Made by a program: the position numbers and the translations under genes | NCBI GenBank assembly: GCA_039208045.1 | Contig: JBCCRH010000032.1 | Coordinates: 1 to 23,925 of the forward strand | Length of the DNA: 23,925 nucleotides | Origin: JBCCRH01 sp039208045 | Lineage (GTDB): Bacteria > Bacteroidota > Bacteroidia > Chitinophagales > Saprospiraceae | Reading direction: 5' to 3' | In this document: positions 15,401 through 23,575 of the stretch, one piece after another | Numbering within the stretch: position 1 is the first letter of the stretch | Layout: each line of letters opens with the position of its first letter | The notes under the pieces: model-generated | Databases searched by the model: none | The model's input: only the letters and a program-made list of their open reading frames with translations | Told to the model about the DNA's origin: nothing

Positions 15401-18400
15401 TGGTATCTGTTACGATTAAGTTATATTCACCGGGCTCTGTAACAGCAAAGTTCAGTTCATCGGATACTGCTTCTGGAGCATTATCCTTTATCCAAGTATA
15501 AGTGTACTGTGGTCCTACACTAGTGAGCGCTGTATTGAATTGATGAGCAGTATACAAGCAAGTGAGGCTGGTATCTGATCCTATACTCACCATCGGTTCA
15601 ACAATGTTCTGCGTGATCGTGATAATATCGGAGGCAGAGCAGTCAAATAAGGTATCCGTTACAACTAATTCGTAGGTACCAGGAGCAAAAATATCAACAT
15701 TAGGATCGTTCTCCGCCCCAAAGGCCAGTTGTCCGCCTTCAGTCGGAATCCACTCATATACATACCGTTCACCATTGGAGCTAGCACTACTCGCGTCTAG
15801 CATCAATAAATCGTCCGCACAAGTCAGCTCCGTCATAGCAGCAGTGATTGCTGCCACTGGTACTTCATCATCTTGCATAACAGTTACCTCTACTGTTTCG
15901 CTACAGCCAGAAGCATTCACCGTTACTTCTACTTGATAAGTACCGGCCTGTCTCACTATAGCTTCTAGTTGATCTGCATTCTCAATAGCACCACCCGTCC
16001 AAGCTACCGTAATACTATCGGCATCGACAGAGCCAATCTCTGGAGTAGCAATCAAAATGATGCTATCCGTACTACACGATAAGAATGGAGGCTCAATAGC
16101 AGATAGAACTGGAGCTAGGAAGGTAGTGTCTACTACAAAAGAATCAATAGCAGAACAGCCGTTTACGGTATTCTGAATCTCAAGGAAATAGGTGCCCGGA
16201 TCAGAGACATCCAGCGAATCGCCAGGAGTGGGTATGACCCCAAATTCATTGGACCAAATATAGGTGAATTCATCTCCCATAGAAGAGCCCATCCCATTTA
16301 CCGTATACTGCGGAAAGGCACAATTTACCAGTAAGGTATCTGCAAAGGCAGGAACTACAGTAGGCGTTATGGTATCTATAGGAACACTGATGGACGCCGT
16401 GCTAGCACAATTATTGAGGACATTAGTGACAACTACCTCATAGGTAGCACCAGGGGTAAGGATTTGCGGGGTTTGGGTATTGTTCGTACCAAAGGTAAAT
16501 TCACCGTCTGTGCTGCTCCATAAGAACTCAAATAAGTCCGCATTATCGATTTGTAATGAAAGAGCAACCGTATCAATAGTACAATTAAAGACGGTATCCT
16601 GAGTAATACTCACTATTGGAAAGTCTTCATTTTGAGTGACTTCAATGGTGTCGGTAGTAACACAGTTGGTCAAGGTATTAGTAACCACTAACACGTAGGT
16701 GCCCACCTGATCGGTTTCAAAAGTAATATCATCTGCCAACACCGAATCATCATCAGCGTCTACCCACTGATAGGTCACTGGGAATTCGTTAAAGGAATTG
16801 GAGCCATCCAAAGTGACGGAACCAGTACAGCCGAGCACCCGATCGGTACCTGCATTAGCTACAGGAAAGCCCCCTTGCGATAATACGGCTACGGTATCAG
16901 TAGCAGAACAGCCGGTCGCATTGATGGTTACCGTAAGCTCTATCGTTCCACCCTCCGTAGAAGTAAAGCCAGGATTAATCATCGTTTCTTCACCTGGGTT
17001 AATCACTATACCACCCGTCAGCACTGTCCAAAGATAACTTACTCCAATAGTTTCTGAACCAGAACCATCCAAATTCTGAGGGCCACTATCACAGCTCAAG
17101 GGTACATCTTGTCCTGCATCTGCAATAGGAAGTACTGGGGGGAGCACCGTCAAAGTATCAACAGCGGTACACCCGGTCTCCTCGACTTCGCAGATAAAAC
17201 GATATTCCCCTTCTCCTGGAAGTAAGGCACTATTTCCTGTTGCTAATAGAGTACCACCTAAGGTAGTCCACCGGCACACAAGCGTGCCTTCTTCTACTGA
17301 TGAAATGCCAGTAGCCAGGGTAAGTGGGGGATCGCAAGAAGCTATCAGCGTATCTGATGGGAATCCTACAATTGGGCCAATACCTGAAGGAATTACAAAA
17401 GAGAAGGTATCAATTAGGTCAGAATTTTCAATATCAAAGACAATCACTTCGATAGGGCCTCCTGGCAGGTTAGTCGCTCGATTGGTAAACTGTGGTGGCG
17501 TGGTTTGCCAGTTGAATACCAATGGCCCTAGACCTCCTTCAACTTCGAGCTCAATGCTGCCATCTGTATCACCAGGGCAAGTAACACCTTGAATATCCGC
17601 GCTGATCAACTCTAGCTTATCTAGTATACATATTTCCCCATCTACAGGGATCAAACTTCCCACACCTGCGAGTACTTCCACCGTACTATTGTTGGTACGC
17701 AGCGGGCTACATTCGTAGGGTCGGTCATCATTTAGCGCAAAGCAAAGCTCTAGCATCACCGTACTATCGGGCACCGTCACTCCCGAAGGATCAGCCCAGT
17801 CGATATTGATAAATCCAATGTCAGCATTGTCTGTATTGACATTAGCGCCATTGAGGCCTGGTATATCAAAAGTAGTGCCAAGCTCGATAAATTCTAAAAG
17901 CGTCGGATTGAATAGAATATCGAAATTAGCGACTGTTATATCATCAAAATCTGTAACTCTTACGGGAAAGCAGAGCGTATCGCCGCGCACCCCTTCTCCT
18001 TCTGGCAATACGAGGAAGAATCCATCGGGATTGAGAATACAGAAATCACCGACCTGGCCTACGATACCAATATTCTCACCATTAGAGGAAGAACTAGTGG
18101 CTACTCGTGCTAATGGGAAGTCGACTACATCAATGGGGGAGCAGGTATTGGGATCACCAATGGCGCGAAAGCAGAGGGTCATAATCACATCCCCATCGCC
18201 AACTGTTACTGCACTTGCAGCATCCCATTCAAAAGTAAGGGCACCAGCGGGTGCCAGGGCAGTGACGAAGTTACTATTGTCTGCACCAGGAAGTGTGACA
18301 CTTTGTATAGATACAAATTCAATCTGGGTTTCATCCCAATTTAAAGAGAACTGGAAGCTCTCAATATCTACAAAGTTACTTACAGTAAAATCAAGACAGG

Positions 18401-19862
18401 TTTCGCCATTGAGCGGCACATTCGCATCGGGGATGGTAAGCGTTACTCCATTGGGTTGGTTCACTTCAATGATGCAATTGGTTGGGTTAATGCCGAGGTT
18501 AGGCCCGTCGTTTTCTCGGGCCACTGCTGGGGTTGGTGGAATAATAATAGGGCTATTACCACCTAAGCCAACCGCATCGAAGCAGATTTCGAATAGTACT
18601 GCATTATTACCTAGGGTTTGGGAAGGTAGTGGCCCTGTTTCCCACTCAACACCGATAATACCACCGGCGGCATTTGTGGTGTTAATATTATTAGCCTCAT
18701 TAAAGTTAGGAAGGGCTCCAGTATTAATACCAGTATATTCTAGGATGTTCTCATTAAAAGAGATCAGGAACTCCAAGTCAGAAATGCTATTGAAATTGTT
18801 ACCTGCTCGAATGGCCACACAGCCATTTTCGTTGAGGTCTAGTGGGCCCGGGCAATCTGCTGTAAGCTGTAGACCAGAAGGAATACAGTCATTAGTGGTA
18901 ACACTGCCACTTTCAGGAATTAGGGTAATTCTTGTGCCCAACTCAACCGTATTGATGACCTCGAAATTAGTAGGCTCGCTCACTATATTCACACTAGTAG
19001 TTTCCTCGCATTCTCCAATCACATTGTAGCAAACCGAGAAAAATAAGGTGCTATCGGGAACTGTAATACCAGCCCCACTCGGAACAATAAAACTCCAGGA
19101 GGCCGTCATAATACTATCTCCGAACTCAGGAATAAAATCTGGAGTGGCAAAACTACTTATAGATGTATTTGGTATGTCTCCAATTTGAACTTCCACGAAT
19201 TCTAGATTGGTATGATCCCACTCTACCGAAAACTGAACACTAGTCAGATCATCAAAACCAGTTACACTAAAGTCTACACACACTTGGTCGCCTTCATTGA
19301 CATTTTCATCAGAAGCGTATATCGTTAATGGTCGAACTCCAAGGGAAACAAACCCATCATCGGTAAAGGCGCCAATATTATTACAGCGTGGCGTCGGGGT
19401 AAACTGCCTGGTCACCACTGGAGGGCCAAGAATGTTGATATCGGTATTATCCCCATAACTCCCGACGGCATCAAAGCAAATAGAGAATAAGACTTGGTCT
19501 ATATTATTGGGCTCTATCGTAACGGGATTACTGCCCAATTCGGAGCAATCGGGCCCTAGCGTGGCCCAATCAAACACAAAGGAGCCATCTGCTGTGTTGG
19601 TCAAGTCAAAGGATTGTGGAAGTCCTAAGTTGTCGACATCCCCATTGATATTGGTAATTTGATTGAAGCTAATGACTTCAGGATTCCACTCTACTGTAAA
19701 CTGCATGGAGAGCAATACACTGAAGTCTCGAACATTGACATCTACACAGAAATTCTGTTCGTTAACTGCTGGTGATGCATCGGTGATCGTGATACTTGGT
19801 TGTGCAATCACACTGATATGAAAGGCAAAGCCTAAAATAAGGATGCCAAAGACCTTTTTCAT
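12429..19862 (-). CDS. Giant T9SS-exported repeat protein (cohesin-like and PKD-like) with CHU_C domain
   Basis: About 2,477 residues from the ATG at 19862, where a normal signal peptide starts (MKKVFGILILGFAFHISVIAQ). The frame is open upstream to an ATG at 19946, with another at 19901, but those extensions look untranslated. Counting from 19946, the parts are: five cohesin-like domains (about 50-785; each with 'C-x-D/P-V-x-V-x-x-F' and 'x-F-x-V/I-x-W/F-N/D' strands), one SprB-like repeat (about 786-865), seventeen PKD/Ig-like repeats (about 866-2318; each ~86 residues with 'PGTYxLxVTDTxNGCxAxDT'-type ends), one cadherin-like domain (about 2319-2410), and a gliding-motility C-terminal (type B T9SS sorting) domain with NGITMNDDGVND and IFNRWGDIVF. 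It is very acidic. The likely role is a cell-surface adhesin or extracellular matrix protein. It follows a PorP/SprF gene by 142 bases on the same strand. Confidence 0.92.
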   Translation of the reverse strand: MKKVFGILILGFAFHISVIAQPSITITDASPAVNEQNFCVDVNVRDFSVLLSMQFTVEWNPEVISFNQITNINGDVDNLGLPQSFDLTNTADGSFVFDWATLGPDCSELGSNPVTIEPNNIDQVLFSICFDAVGSYGDNTDINILGPPVVTRQFTPTPRCNNIGAFTDDGFVSLGVRPLTIYASDENVNEGDQVCVDFSVTGFDDLTSVQFSVEWDHTNLEFVEVQIGDIPNTSISSFATPDFIPEFGDSIMTASWSFIVPSGAGITVPDSTLFFSVCYNVIGECEETTSVNIVSEPTNFEVINTVELGTRITLIPESGSVTTNDCIPSGLQLTADCPGPLDLNENGCVAIRAGNNFNSISDLEFLISFNENILEYTGINTGALPNFNEANNINTTNAAGGIIGVEWETGPLPSQTLGNNAVLFEICFDAVGLGGNSPIIIPPTPAVARENDGPNLGINPTNCIIEVNQPNGVTLTIPDANVPLNGETCLDFTVSNFVDIESFQFSLNWDETQIEFVSIQSVTLPGADNSNFVTALAPAGALTFEWDAASAVTVGDGDVIMTLCFRAIGDPNTCSPIDVVDFPLARVATSSSSNGENIGIVGQVGDFCILNPDGFFLVLPEGEGVRGDTLCFPVRVTDFDDITVANFDILFNPTLLEFIELGTTFDIPGLNGANVNTDNADIGFINIDWADPSGVTVPDSTVMLELCFALNDDRPYECSPLRTNNSTVEVLAGVGSLIPVDGEICILDKLELISADIQGVTCPGDTDGSIELEVEGGLGPLVFNWQTTPPQFTNRATNLPGGPIEVIVFDIENSDLIDTFSFVIPSGIGPIVGFPSDTLIASCDPPLTLATGISSVEEGTLVCRWTTLGGTLLATGNSALLPGEGEYRFICEVEETGCTAVDTLTVLPPVLPIADAGQDVPLSCDSGPQNLDGSGSETIGVSYLWTVLTGGIVINPGEETMINPGFTSTEGGTIELTVTINATGCSATDTVAVLSQGGFPVANAGTDRVLGCTGSVTLDGSNSFNEFPVTYQWVDADDDSVLADDITFETDQVGTYVLVVTNTLTNCVTTDTIEVTQNEDFPIVSITQDTVFNCTIDTVALSLQIDNADLFEFLWSSTDGEFTFGTNNTQTPQILTPGATYEVVVTNVLNNCASTASISVPIDTITPTVVPAFADTLLVNCAFPQYTVNGMGSSMGDEFTYIWSNEFGVIPTPGDSLDVSDPGTYFLEIQNTVNGCSAIDSFVVDTTFLAPVLSAIEPPFLSCSTDSIILIATPEIGSVDADSITVAWTGGAIENADQLEAIVRQAGTYQVEVTVNASGCSETVEVTVMQDDEVPVAAITAAMTELTCADDLLMLDASSASSNGERYVYEWIPTEGGQLAFGAENDPNVDIFAPGTYELVVTDTLFDCSASDIITITQNIVEPMVSIGSDTSLTCLYTAHQFNTALTSVGPQYTYTWIKDNAPEAVSDELNFAVTEPGEYNLIVTDTTNGCTAIDVGFITDLREELPTLMIDQTENLSCIVEETSVSVVPSPADNYDYQWFLVDEMGMAQAIMGETDSIITLDAGGMYQIEVIDPISECGATVDVEVVQDTITPLAVIQMDMVDSVFITCEETTVTLSGNGSSSGPLFDLKWSQVLPFVQDSLADVIQYETSLVGTYALEVTNSVTGCTAMDTITVEENYVVPELIVNQPDTFFCSSTTVDLDATASIIAGDFEAEWLSFGAGNIISTDLTAQADSAGTYQLTVVTNPDIPECLIRTTVEIPGDFQAPEIVAMEPDTFTCFTSAIMLDATQSTGNGTLTSNWTTVEGGTITPDDLEASVDAPGTYQLILSTNPIITACTTVDTFEVLANPETPELTFAPIDTFTCAEEPFVLIDATPSGIGTDNLETIEWLNESGGADPVATGNQFVVQALEPGTYSVNISLNSVLGDCSAMTTVTVGQDTIAPTADLAAVEELTCVNDSIALNASASMANSMNNGVLTFSWEGIQDNDDAFVDDIKDQAAVEVVEGGNYRLTITDQGNNCETIVVNEVNENTVPPTPSVLDADPIGCDMEPVSLDGTASGNTADFAEILWTGVDVDDPSPNNALVTTVAQAGTYELLIRRADNGCDSTITVIVEDDMNFPTAEAGAPSQTIGCGPDGTLLDGSSSSQGDNITYQWTVLDGAANLTEPTQASTGIDAAGTFVLLVTDTDNACEATDTVVVTLEVDLPLADLGPDEGICEDSTMLFADIPAGATGAWRAESGGAFIEDAMSSSTFVSNLSPGANVFTFTLSAEGCENYSTDTLIVTLAESPTASSDLVTLAEEQEVAEFNVTDNDVVVGGGFNLRLISQPSFGELDFNETTGQSIYTIKLGQFGDTEFTYELCSDICPNLCDEGLVQIEVPEAEIEFNIPNGITMNDDGVNDTFVFDQLLLNPDQFPDNEMIIFNRWGDIVFQAKPYLNDFMGISDDGNELPEGTYYYILRLNIAEGEIIRGDLTIVK

Positions 19863-20004
19863 GAGTGGGTTAAATTTTGTAATTGTTAGATAAGTCCTCA
19901 TGGAAATTCTAATTATTATAGGTTGAACAATAGAAGGACGACACACTACTGGGCAAATCGCCCACGCTTGTCAATTAGGGGGTAGCGGTCACTGCTATCG
20001 TTGA

Positions 20005-20952
20005 TTATCGATCCAATGAAAATGATACATTAATTTCGTGCGTTCCGCCCACTGAAGGGCCAAAATCACTGAAGGAGTAGTCGAAGCCGTAGCCGATTTT
20101 AATGAGGTTATCTGCGCCGATATTATCACCCAAAATAAAACCGAACTCGCCGTGCATATTCGATGCTGTTGAGACACCCGCACCTATCCAAACGCTGCCT
20201 GGCAACTGATAGCGCAAGTTGATGTCTGCATTGATGGGCGCTCCTTGTACGTACTTGACCCAGGCTGAAGGTTCCAAAAAACCACCATCATCGCCAAAGA
20301 AAGCGATATAGCCGAGCTGTGCATAAAAGTGGCGTACCCGCTGTAGAGAGTACTCGCCATCATCATCTTGAAACGTAAGGTCGAGGCCTAATACCTGAGG
20401 GATAGAGATACCTCCATAGAAGTAGTCGTAGTCACCTACCCCTTGATAGTAGAAAATACCAGCACCAACGTCAGGATGCATTTGATTCTGATTCTGGTCG
20501 CTTAAGACATCACCTTCTTCGCGGAGATTGATCTCTTCCCCGTCAACTCGAAACTGGACATAACCGGCACTCAGACCGATGGATAAGCCAGAATATTCGG
20601 GATCGCCAGAAACTACTGCGGCAACACGACCGTATATACCTGTAAAACCAGTAGGCCCTGTTTGGTCGTTGATGATATGGCCACCAGCCATTAGGGAGGC
20701 GCCACTTCCATCGCGGTTGATCCACGAGCCACGCAGTGTCTGCGTAGTGGGGGCGTTGTCAAAGCCTACCCATTGTGCTCTGTAGGAAGCACCAAAGGTA
20801 ATGTTTTGACCAAAGGTTAGAAAATCTCCTTCGACTGCTGCGGGATTGATGATCGTCTGATTTTCACGGTATTGTGTAAACAGGGAAAGCTGCTGGGCCT
20901 GCAAACAGAAGGTCGTAAGGAGAAAAAATGGGAGTAATCTTAATCCTTTCAT
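20005..20952 (-). CDS. PorP/SprF family type IX secretion membrane protein
   Basis: A 315-residue protein with a signal peptide (1 to about 19, ending LQAQ). The start of the mature protein, 'QLSLFTQYRENQTIINPAAVEGD', carries the family signature (y-x-x-N-x-x-x-I-N-P-A-x-x-G). The body is a run of amphipathic beta strands with glycine and aromatic residues, ending in a 'GTHEINVSFSLD' strand, as expected for an outer-membrane beta barrel. In gliding Bacteroidota, SprF is needed for surface localisation of the giant adhesin SprB. PorP/SprF paralogs are often encoded next to a protein with a type B (CHU_C) sorting domain, which is the arrangement here, with the PorP/SprF gene upstream. The probable partner is the protein at 12429-19862. 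Confidence 0.92.
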   Translation of the reverse strand: MKGLRLLPFFLLTTFCLQAQQLSLFTQYRENQTIINPAAVEGDFLTFGQNITFGASYRAQWVGFDNAPTTQTLRGSWINRDGSGASLMAGGHIINDQTGPTGFTGIYGRVAAVVSGDPEYSGLSIGLSAGYVQFRVDGEEINLREEGDVLSDQNQNQMHPDVGAGIFYYQGVGDYDYFYGGISIPQVLGLDLTFQDDDGEYSLQRVRHFYAQLGYIAFFGDDGGFLEPSAWVKYVQGAPINADINLRYQLPGSVWIGAGVSTASNMHGEFGFILGDNIGADNLIKIGYGFDYSFSDFGPSVGGTHEINVSFSLDR

Positions 20953-21377
20953 GGGATAAGTTTTTGAGATGCATAGATGAATTAAAAAATAAATATCGGT
21001 TCCTTCATCAATTAGATGAGATTAGTTCTTATATGCTCCCTTCTGCTGAATTCGTTGATGTCTGTCAATCTGGTAGTAGAATGCTCTAAAAATTTCTTTA
21101 TTAAGCATGCAAAACAATATCCCCGTCAACAAAAACAGTGTCTTGTTGTTGAAAAAGTACTTACCATAAAAATGATGTAGGAGTAGCTTTTAAAAGGGAT
21201 ACAAGCTCTCTCAAATTCGTATTAATGTCCACTGGTTTCGACTATATTTAGCCAAAACGCATCCAAAGTTATGAGATTGATTTGGATTAATGGGCAAATT
21301 AATCCACAAATTTTGAAATTTAACGCAGCGGTCGCTGGCGTTTACGGAGCGGTTAGATTCGCCAACTTAATGACAAA
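20953..21377. other. Non-coding stretch with two hairpins
   Basis: No convincing reading frame lies in these 425 bases. Two structures are visible: TGGATTAAT-N6-ATTAATCCA (21283-21306, perfect 9-bp stem) and ACGCAGCG-GT-CGCT(G)GCGT (21323-21341, 8 bp with one bulged G). The promoter of the PorP/SprF gene should lie near 20960-21050, but I could not pick out a clean -33/-7 pair. Confidence 0.45.
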
Positions 21378-21540
21378 TATAGTTAAACAATGCAAGTTTT
21401 GTGAAAATATGACAACGGCATTTTTTCGGCCTGCAAGGCAAAAAACGTAGGCATATCCTTAGATATGGCGAGGCTTTTTAACGCGGCAGGACGGAGAAAG
21501 GGCAAGTCAGAATTCACAAAACTTGGGTTATTTAACTATA
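21378..21540. mobile_element. MITE-like element, 163 bp with 28-bp inverted ends
   Basis: The ends 21378-21405 and 21513-21540 are inverted copies of each other at 25 of 28 positions; the inner 13 bases of each (CAAGTTTTGTGAA) match exactly. The 107-base interior is non-coding and contains a hairpin CATATC-CTTA-GATATG (21452-21467) and two A/T runs next to GGC/GCC (around 21437 and 21472). Size, terminal inverted repeats, lack of coding capacity and position in a long intergenic region fit a miniature inverted-repeat element. I could not identify a clear target-site duplication; short A-rich flanks (ACAAA left, AAAAA right) are only suggestive. A stable RNA hairpin is the alternative. Confidence 0.5.
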
Positions 21541-21561
21541 AAAAAGACTGGTAAAGAAAGT

Positions 21562-21766
21562 GTGGTTGGTGCACGCTAGCATTAAGCGCTCCAAAGCACC
21601 AACTCACAACTCATTTTTTTCTGAATTCGATACCTCAAAAGGGGGCATCGGCATCAGCAATTAATCTGGATTTGTTTTCTCACAGGAGTATAATGCTTCC
21701 TTTGTTTCTAAAGACGGCTTTATATCCGTAAAGTCACAATATTAATTACTTTGATATAAAAGTAAT
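21562..21766. other. Two hairpins downstream of ilvA
   Basis: The first is an 11-bp stem with one bulged base, GTG+GTTGGTGC (21562-21572) with GCACCAAC+CAC (21596-21607), followed on the plus strand by ACAACTCATTTTTTT. This is terminator-like in the plus direction although no plus-strand gene precedes it. The second, ATTACTTT-N6-AAAGTAAT (21745-21766), is A/T-rich and lies 18 bases past the ilvA stop. It may weakly terminate ilvA but lacks a U-tract. The rest of this stretch shows nothing recognisable. Confidence 0.4.
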
Positions 21767-21783
21767 GATAATTTGTAAAACAA

Positions 21784-23055
21784 TCAAATTAAAAGATCAA
21801 ACAGCATGCGGCTGTCGTTGAGTGTCTGGAAATTGATGCGGTATTGGTGCATACGCTCCAATAGTTGTTCGTAGTCCTCTTTGGCTTGTAGCTGGATACC
21901 GACTAGGGCAGGGCCACTTTCCCGATTGTGTTTTTTGGTGTACTCAAAGTGGGTAATATCATCATTGGGCCCCAAAACATTATTGAGGAATTCTCGTAGT
22001 GCTCCTGCGCGTTGCGGGAAACGAATAACAAAGTAGTGCTTTAAGCCTTCATACAGCAAAGAGCGTTCTTTGATCTCCTCTGTACGGGTAATATCATTAT
22101 TACTACCACTAATCACACAAACGACATTCTTACCCTTCAGTTCCTCTTTATAATCGTCTAAGGCAGAGATAGTTAGTGCTCCGGCAGGCTCTACCACGAT
22201 ACCTTCTTCATTATATAGCTGTAAAATCGTACTACATACCTTCCCCTCTGGAACGATCACCACGTCCTCTACCACCTGTTGGATAATAGAAAAGGTGAGA
22301 TCTCCTACCTTTTTCACGGCTGCTCCATCCACAAAATTGTCTATCTTTTCTAGCTTCACCACCTTACCCGCTTCAAGCGAGCGCTTCATAGCGGGGGCAC
22401 CTGCAGGCTCCACTCCAATAATCTTCGTATTCGGGCTAATATGATGAAAATAACTCCCCAATCCACTCGCTAATCCACCACCACCTATCCCCACGAAGAC
22501 ATAGTCAATAGGGCTTTGGCAATCCTCCAATATTTCGAGCCCTACCGTTCCCTGCCCCTCGATAATCCGCTTATCATTAAAAGGATGAATAAAGGCAAGT
22601 CCCTGCTCTTGCGCCAATTGCTGAGCCTCCGCATAGGAGTCGTCAAAGGTATCGCCCGTCAGTACCACTTCCACATGGCTGCGGCCAAATAATTTTACCT
22701 TTTTGACCTTCTGCTTAGGCGTCACACTGGGCATAAAAATATGACCTTTCACCCCCAGCTTCCGACAAGCAAAAGCCACTCCCTGCGCATGATTACCCGC
22801 ACTAGCACACACCACCCCTTTTTGCAACTCTTCCACCGGCAAAGTCGCCATCTTATTATACGCCCCCCTAATCTTGTACGAGCGCACCACCTGCAAGTCT
22901 TCTCGCTTCAAGCGAATCGTACAGCCATACTGATCGGACAGATTATAGTTCTCCATCAGCGGTGTTTTCTCGGCCACTCCTCGCAGCCGCACCTTAGCTT
23001 TATAGATGTTTTCTACACTAGCTAGAAGTCGTCGTTTTGCTGTCTTTGTACTCAT
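21784..23055 (-). CDS. ilvA: Threonine ammonia-lyase (threonine deaminase), biosynthetic
   Basis: A 423-residue PLP enzyme that converts L-threonine to 2-oxobutanoate and ammonia, the first step specific to isoleucine synthesis. The PLP lysine is Lys61 in SYKIRGAYNK. Other signatures are SAGNHAQG (85-92), the phosphate-binding loop GGGGL (191-195) and SGSNND (316-321). A single ACT-like regulatory domain occupies about 335-423 ('YFVIRFPQRAGALREFLNNVLG...ITHFEYTKKHNRESGPALVGIQL'), the short form seen in Bacillus-type IlvA rather than the two-domain Escherichia coli form. Feedback control by isoleucine is therefore plausible. It follows ilvC on the same strand, but the two are separated by ~510 bases of low-complexity repeat. 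Start chosen at the ATG at 23055. Confidence 0.95.
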   Translation of the reverse strand: MSTKTAKRRLLASVENIYKAKVRLRGVAEKTPLMENYNLSDQYGCTIRLKREDLQVVRSYKIRGAYNKMATLPVEELQKGVVCASAGNHAQGVAFACRKLGVKGHIFMPSVTPKQKVKKVKLFGRSHVEVVLTGDTFDDSYAEAQQLAQEQGLAFIHPFNDKRIIEGQGTVGLEILEDCQSPIDYVFVGIGGGGLASGLGSYFHHISPNTKIIGVEPAGAPAMKRSLEAGKVVKLEKIDNFVDGAAVKKVGDLTFSIIQQVVEDVVIVPEGKVCSTILQLYNEEGIVVEPAGALTISALDDYKEELKGKNVVCVISGSNNDITRTEEIKERSLLYEGLKHYFVIRFPQRAGALREFLNNVLGPNDDITHFEYTKKHNRESGPALVGIQLQAKEDYEQLLERMHQYRINFQTLNDSRMLFDLLI

Positions 23056-23078
23056 GGGCAGGGAAGGAATTTGTTGGT

Positions 23079-23575
23079 TAGATAGGTTAGGGGTTGAGGA
23101 GTTTAGGGGTTTGGGAGTTGAGGAGTTTAAGGGTTTAGGGGTTTAAGGGTTACGGGTTTTGGGTGCTGGATTACGAGTGGCAGATTTTGAGTGGCGGATT
23201 TCGGATTTCGGATTTCGGATGATGGGTTATGAGTTACGGAGGATGGATGTAGGGTTTTGAATTACGAACTACGGACTTGAGGTAGATGTTGCACGTTTAG
23301 CCTTGGATAATGAGTATGGAACTAGGAGCAACTACCAAAAGCAAAAACACAGCATCCCCAACCAAAACTCGCAATTCGTCCCCCGTCCCCCGTCCCCCAA
23401 AACTCGTCCTCCGTCCCCCAAAACCCATAATCCGTCACCCAAAACTCAAAACTCGTAATTCGTCCTCCGTCCCCCGTCCTTCATCCTCCGTCCCCCAAAA
23501 CCCTCAAACTCCTCAACCCTCAAACTCCTCAACCCTCAAACTCCTCAACCCCTCAACTCCCAAACTCCTCACCCC
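23079..23575. repeat. Low-complexity G-rich/C-rich inverted repeat between ilvC and ilvA
   Basis: The left half (about 23079-23281) is made of short G-rich words on the plus strand such as GAGGAGTTTAGGGG, GGATTTCGGATTTCGG and GAATTACGAACTACGG. The right half (about 23366-23575) is made of the complementary words such as CTCCTCAACCCTCAAA, CGTCCTCCGTCCCCC and CGTAATTCG. Exact 15-bp pairing exists between 23109-23123 and 23551-23565, and GGGTTTTGGG (23154-23163) pairs with CCCAAAACCC (23494-23503). The arms are a long, diverged inverted repeat around a ~85-base non-repetitive centre. The ilvC stop codon lies inside the right arm. No reading frame here is credible. Confidence 0.75.
23131..23163 (+). 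other. Potential G-quadruplex upstream of ilvA
   Basis: Five G-runs of three or four with loops of four or five bases lie within 33 bases: GGG-TTTA-GGGG-TTTAA-GGG-TTAC-GGG-TTTT-GGG. This meets the usual G3+N1-7 pattern and recalls telomere-like repeats. It is on the plus strand, the template strand for ilvA, 76-108 bases upstream of its start codon, so it could affect transcription through the ilvC-ilvA interval. Folding is inferred from pattern only. Confidence 0.55.

Noticed and set aside
17806..19029. Long open frame (407 codons) on the plus strand
   Set aside because: It is antisense to the giant repeat gene, is rich in Ser/Pro/Leu with no recognisable domain, and reflects codon bias of the minus-strand gene.
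19863..19946. N-terminal extension of the giant protein to the ATG at 19946
   Set aside because: The extra 28 residues precede a complete, normal signal peptide starting at 19862, so the later ATG is preferred. The extension cannot be fully excluded.
23079..23575. CRISPR array
   Set aside because: The repeats are short, irregular words without constant-length repeats or unique spacers, and no cas genes are near.
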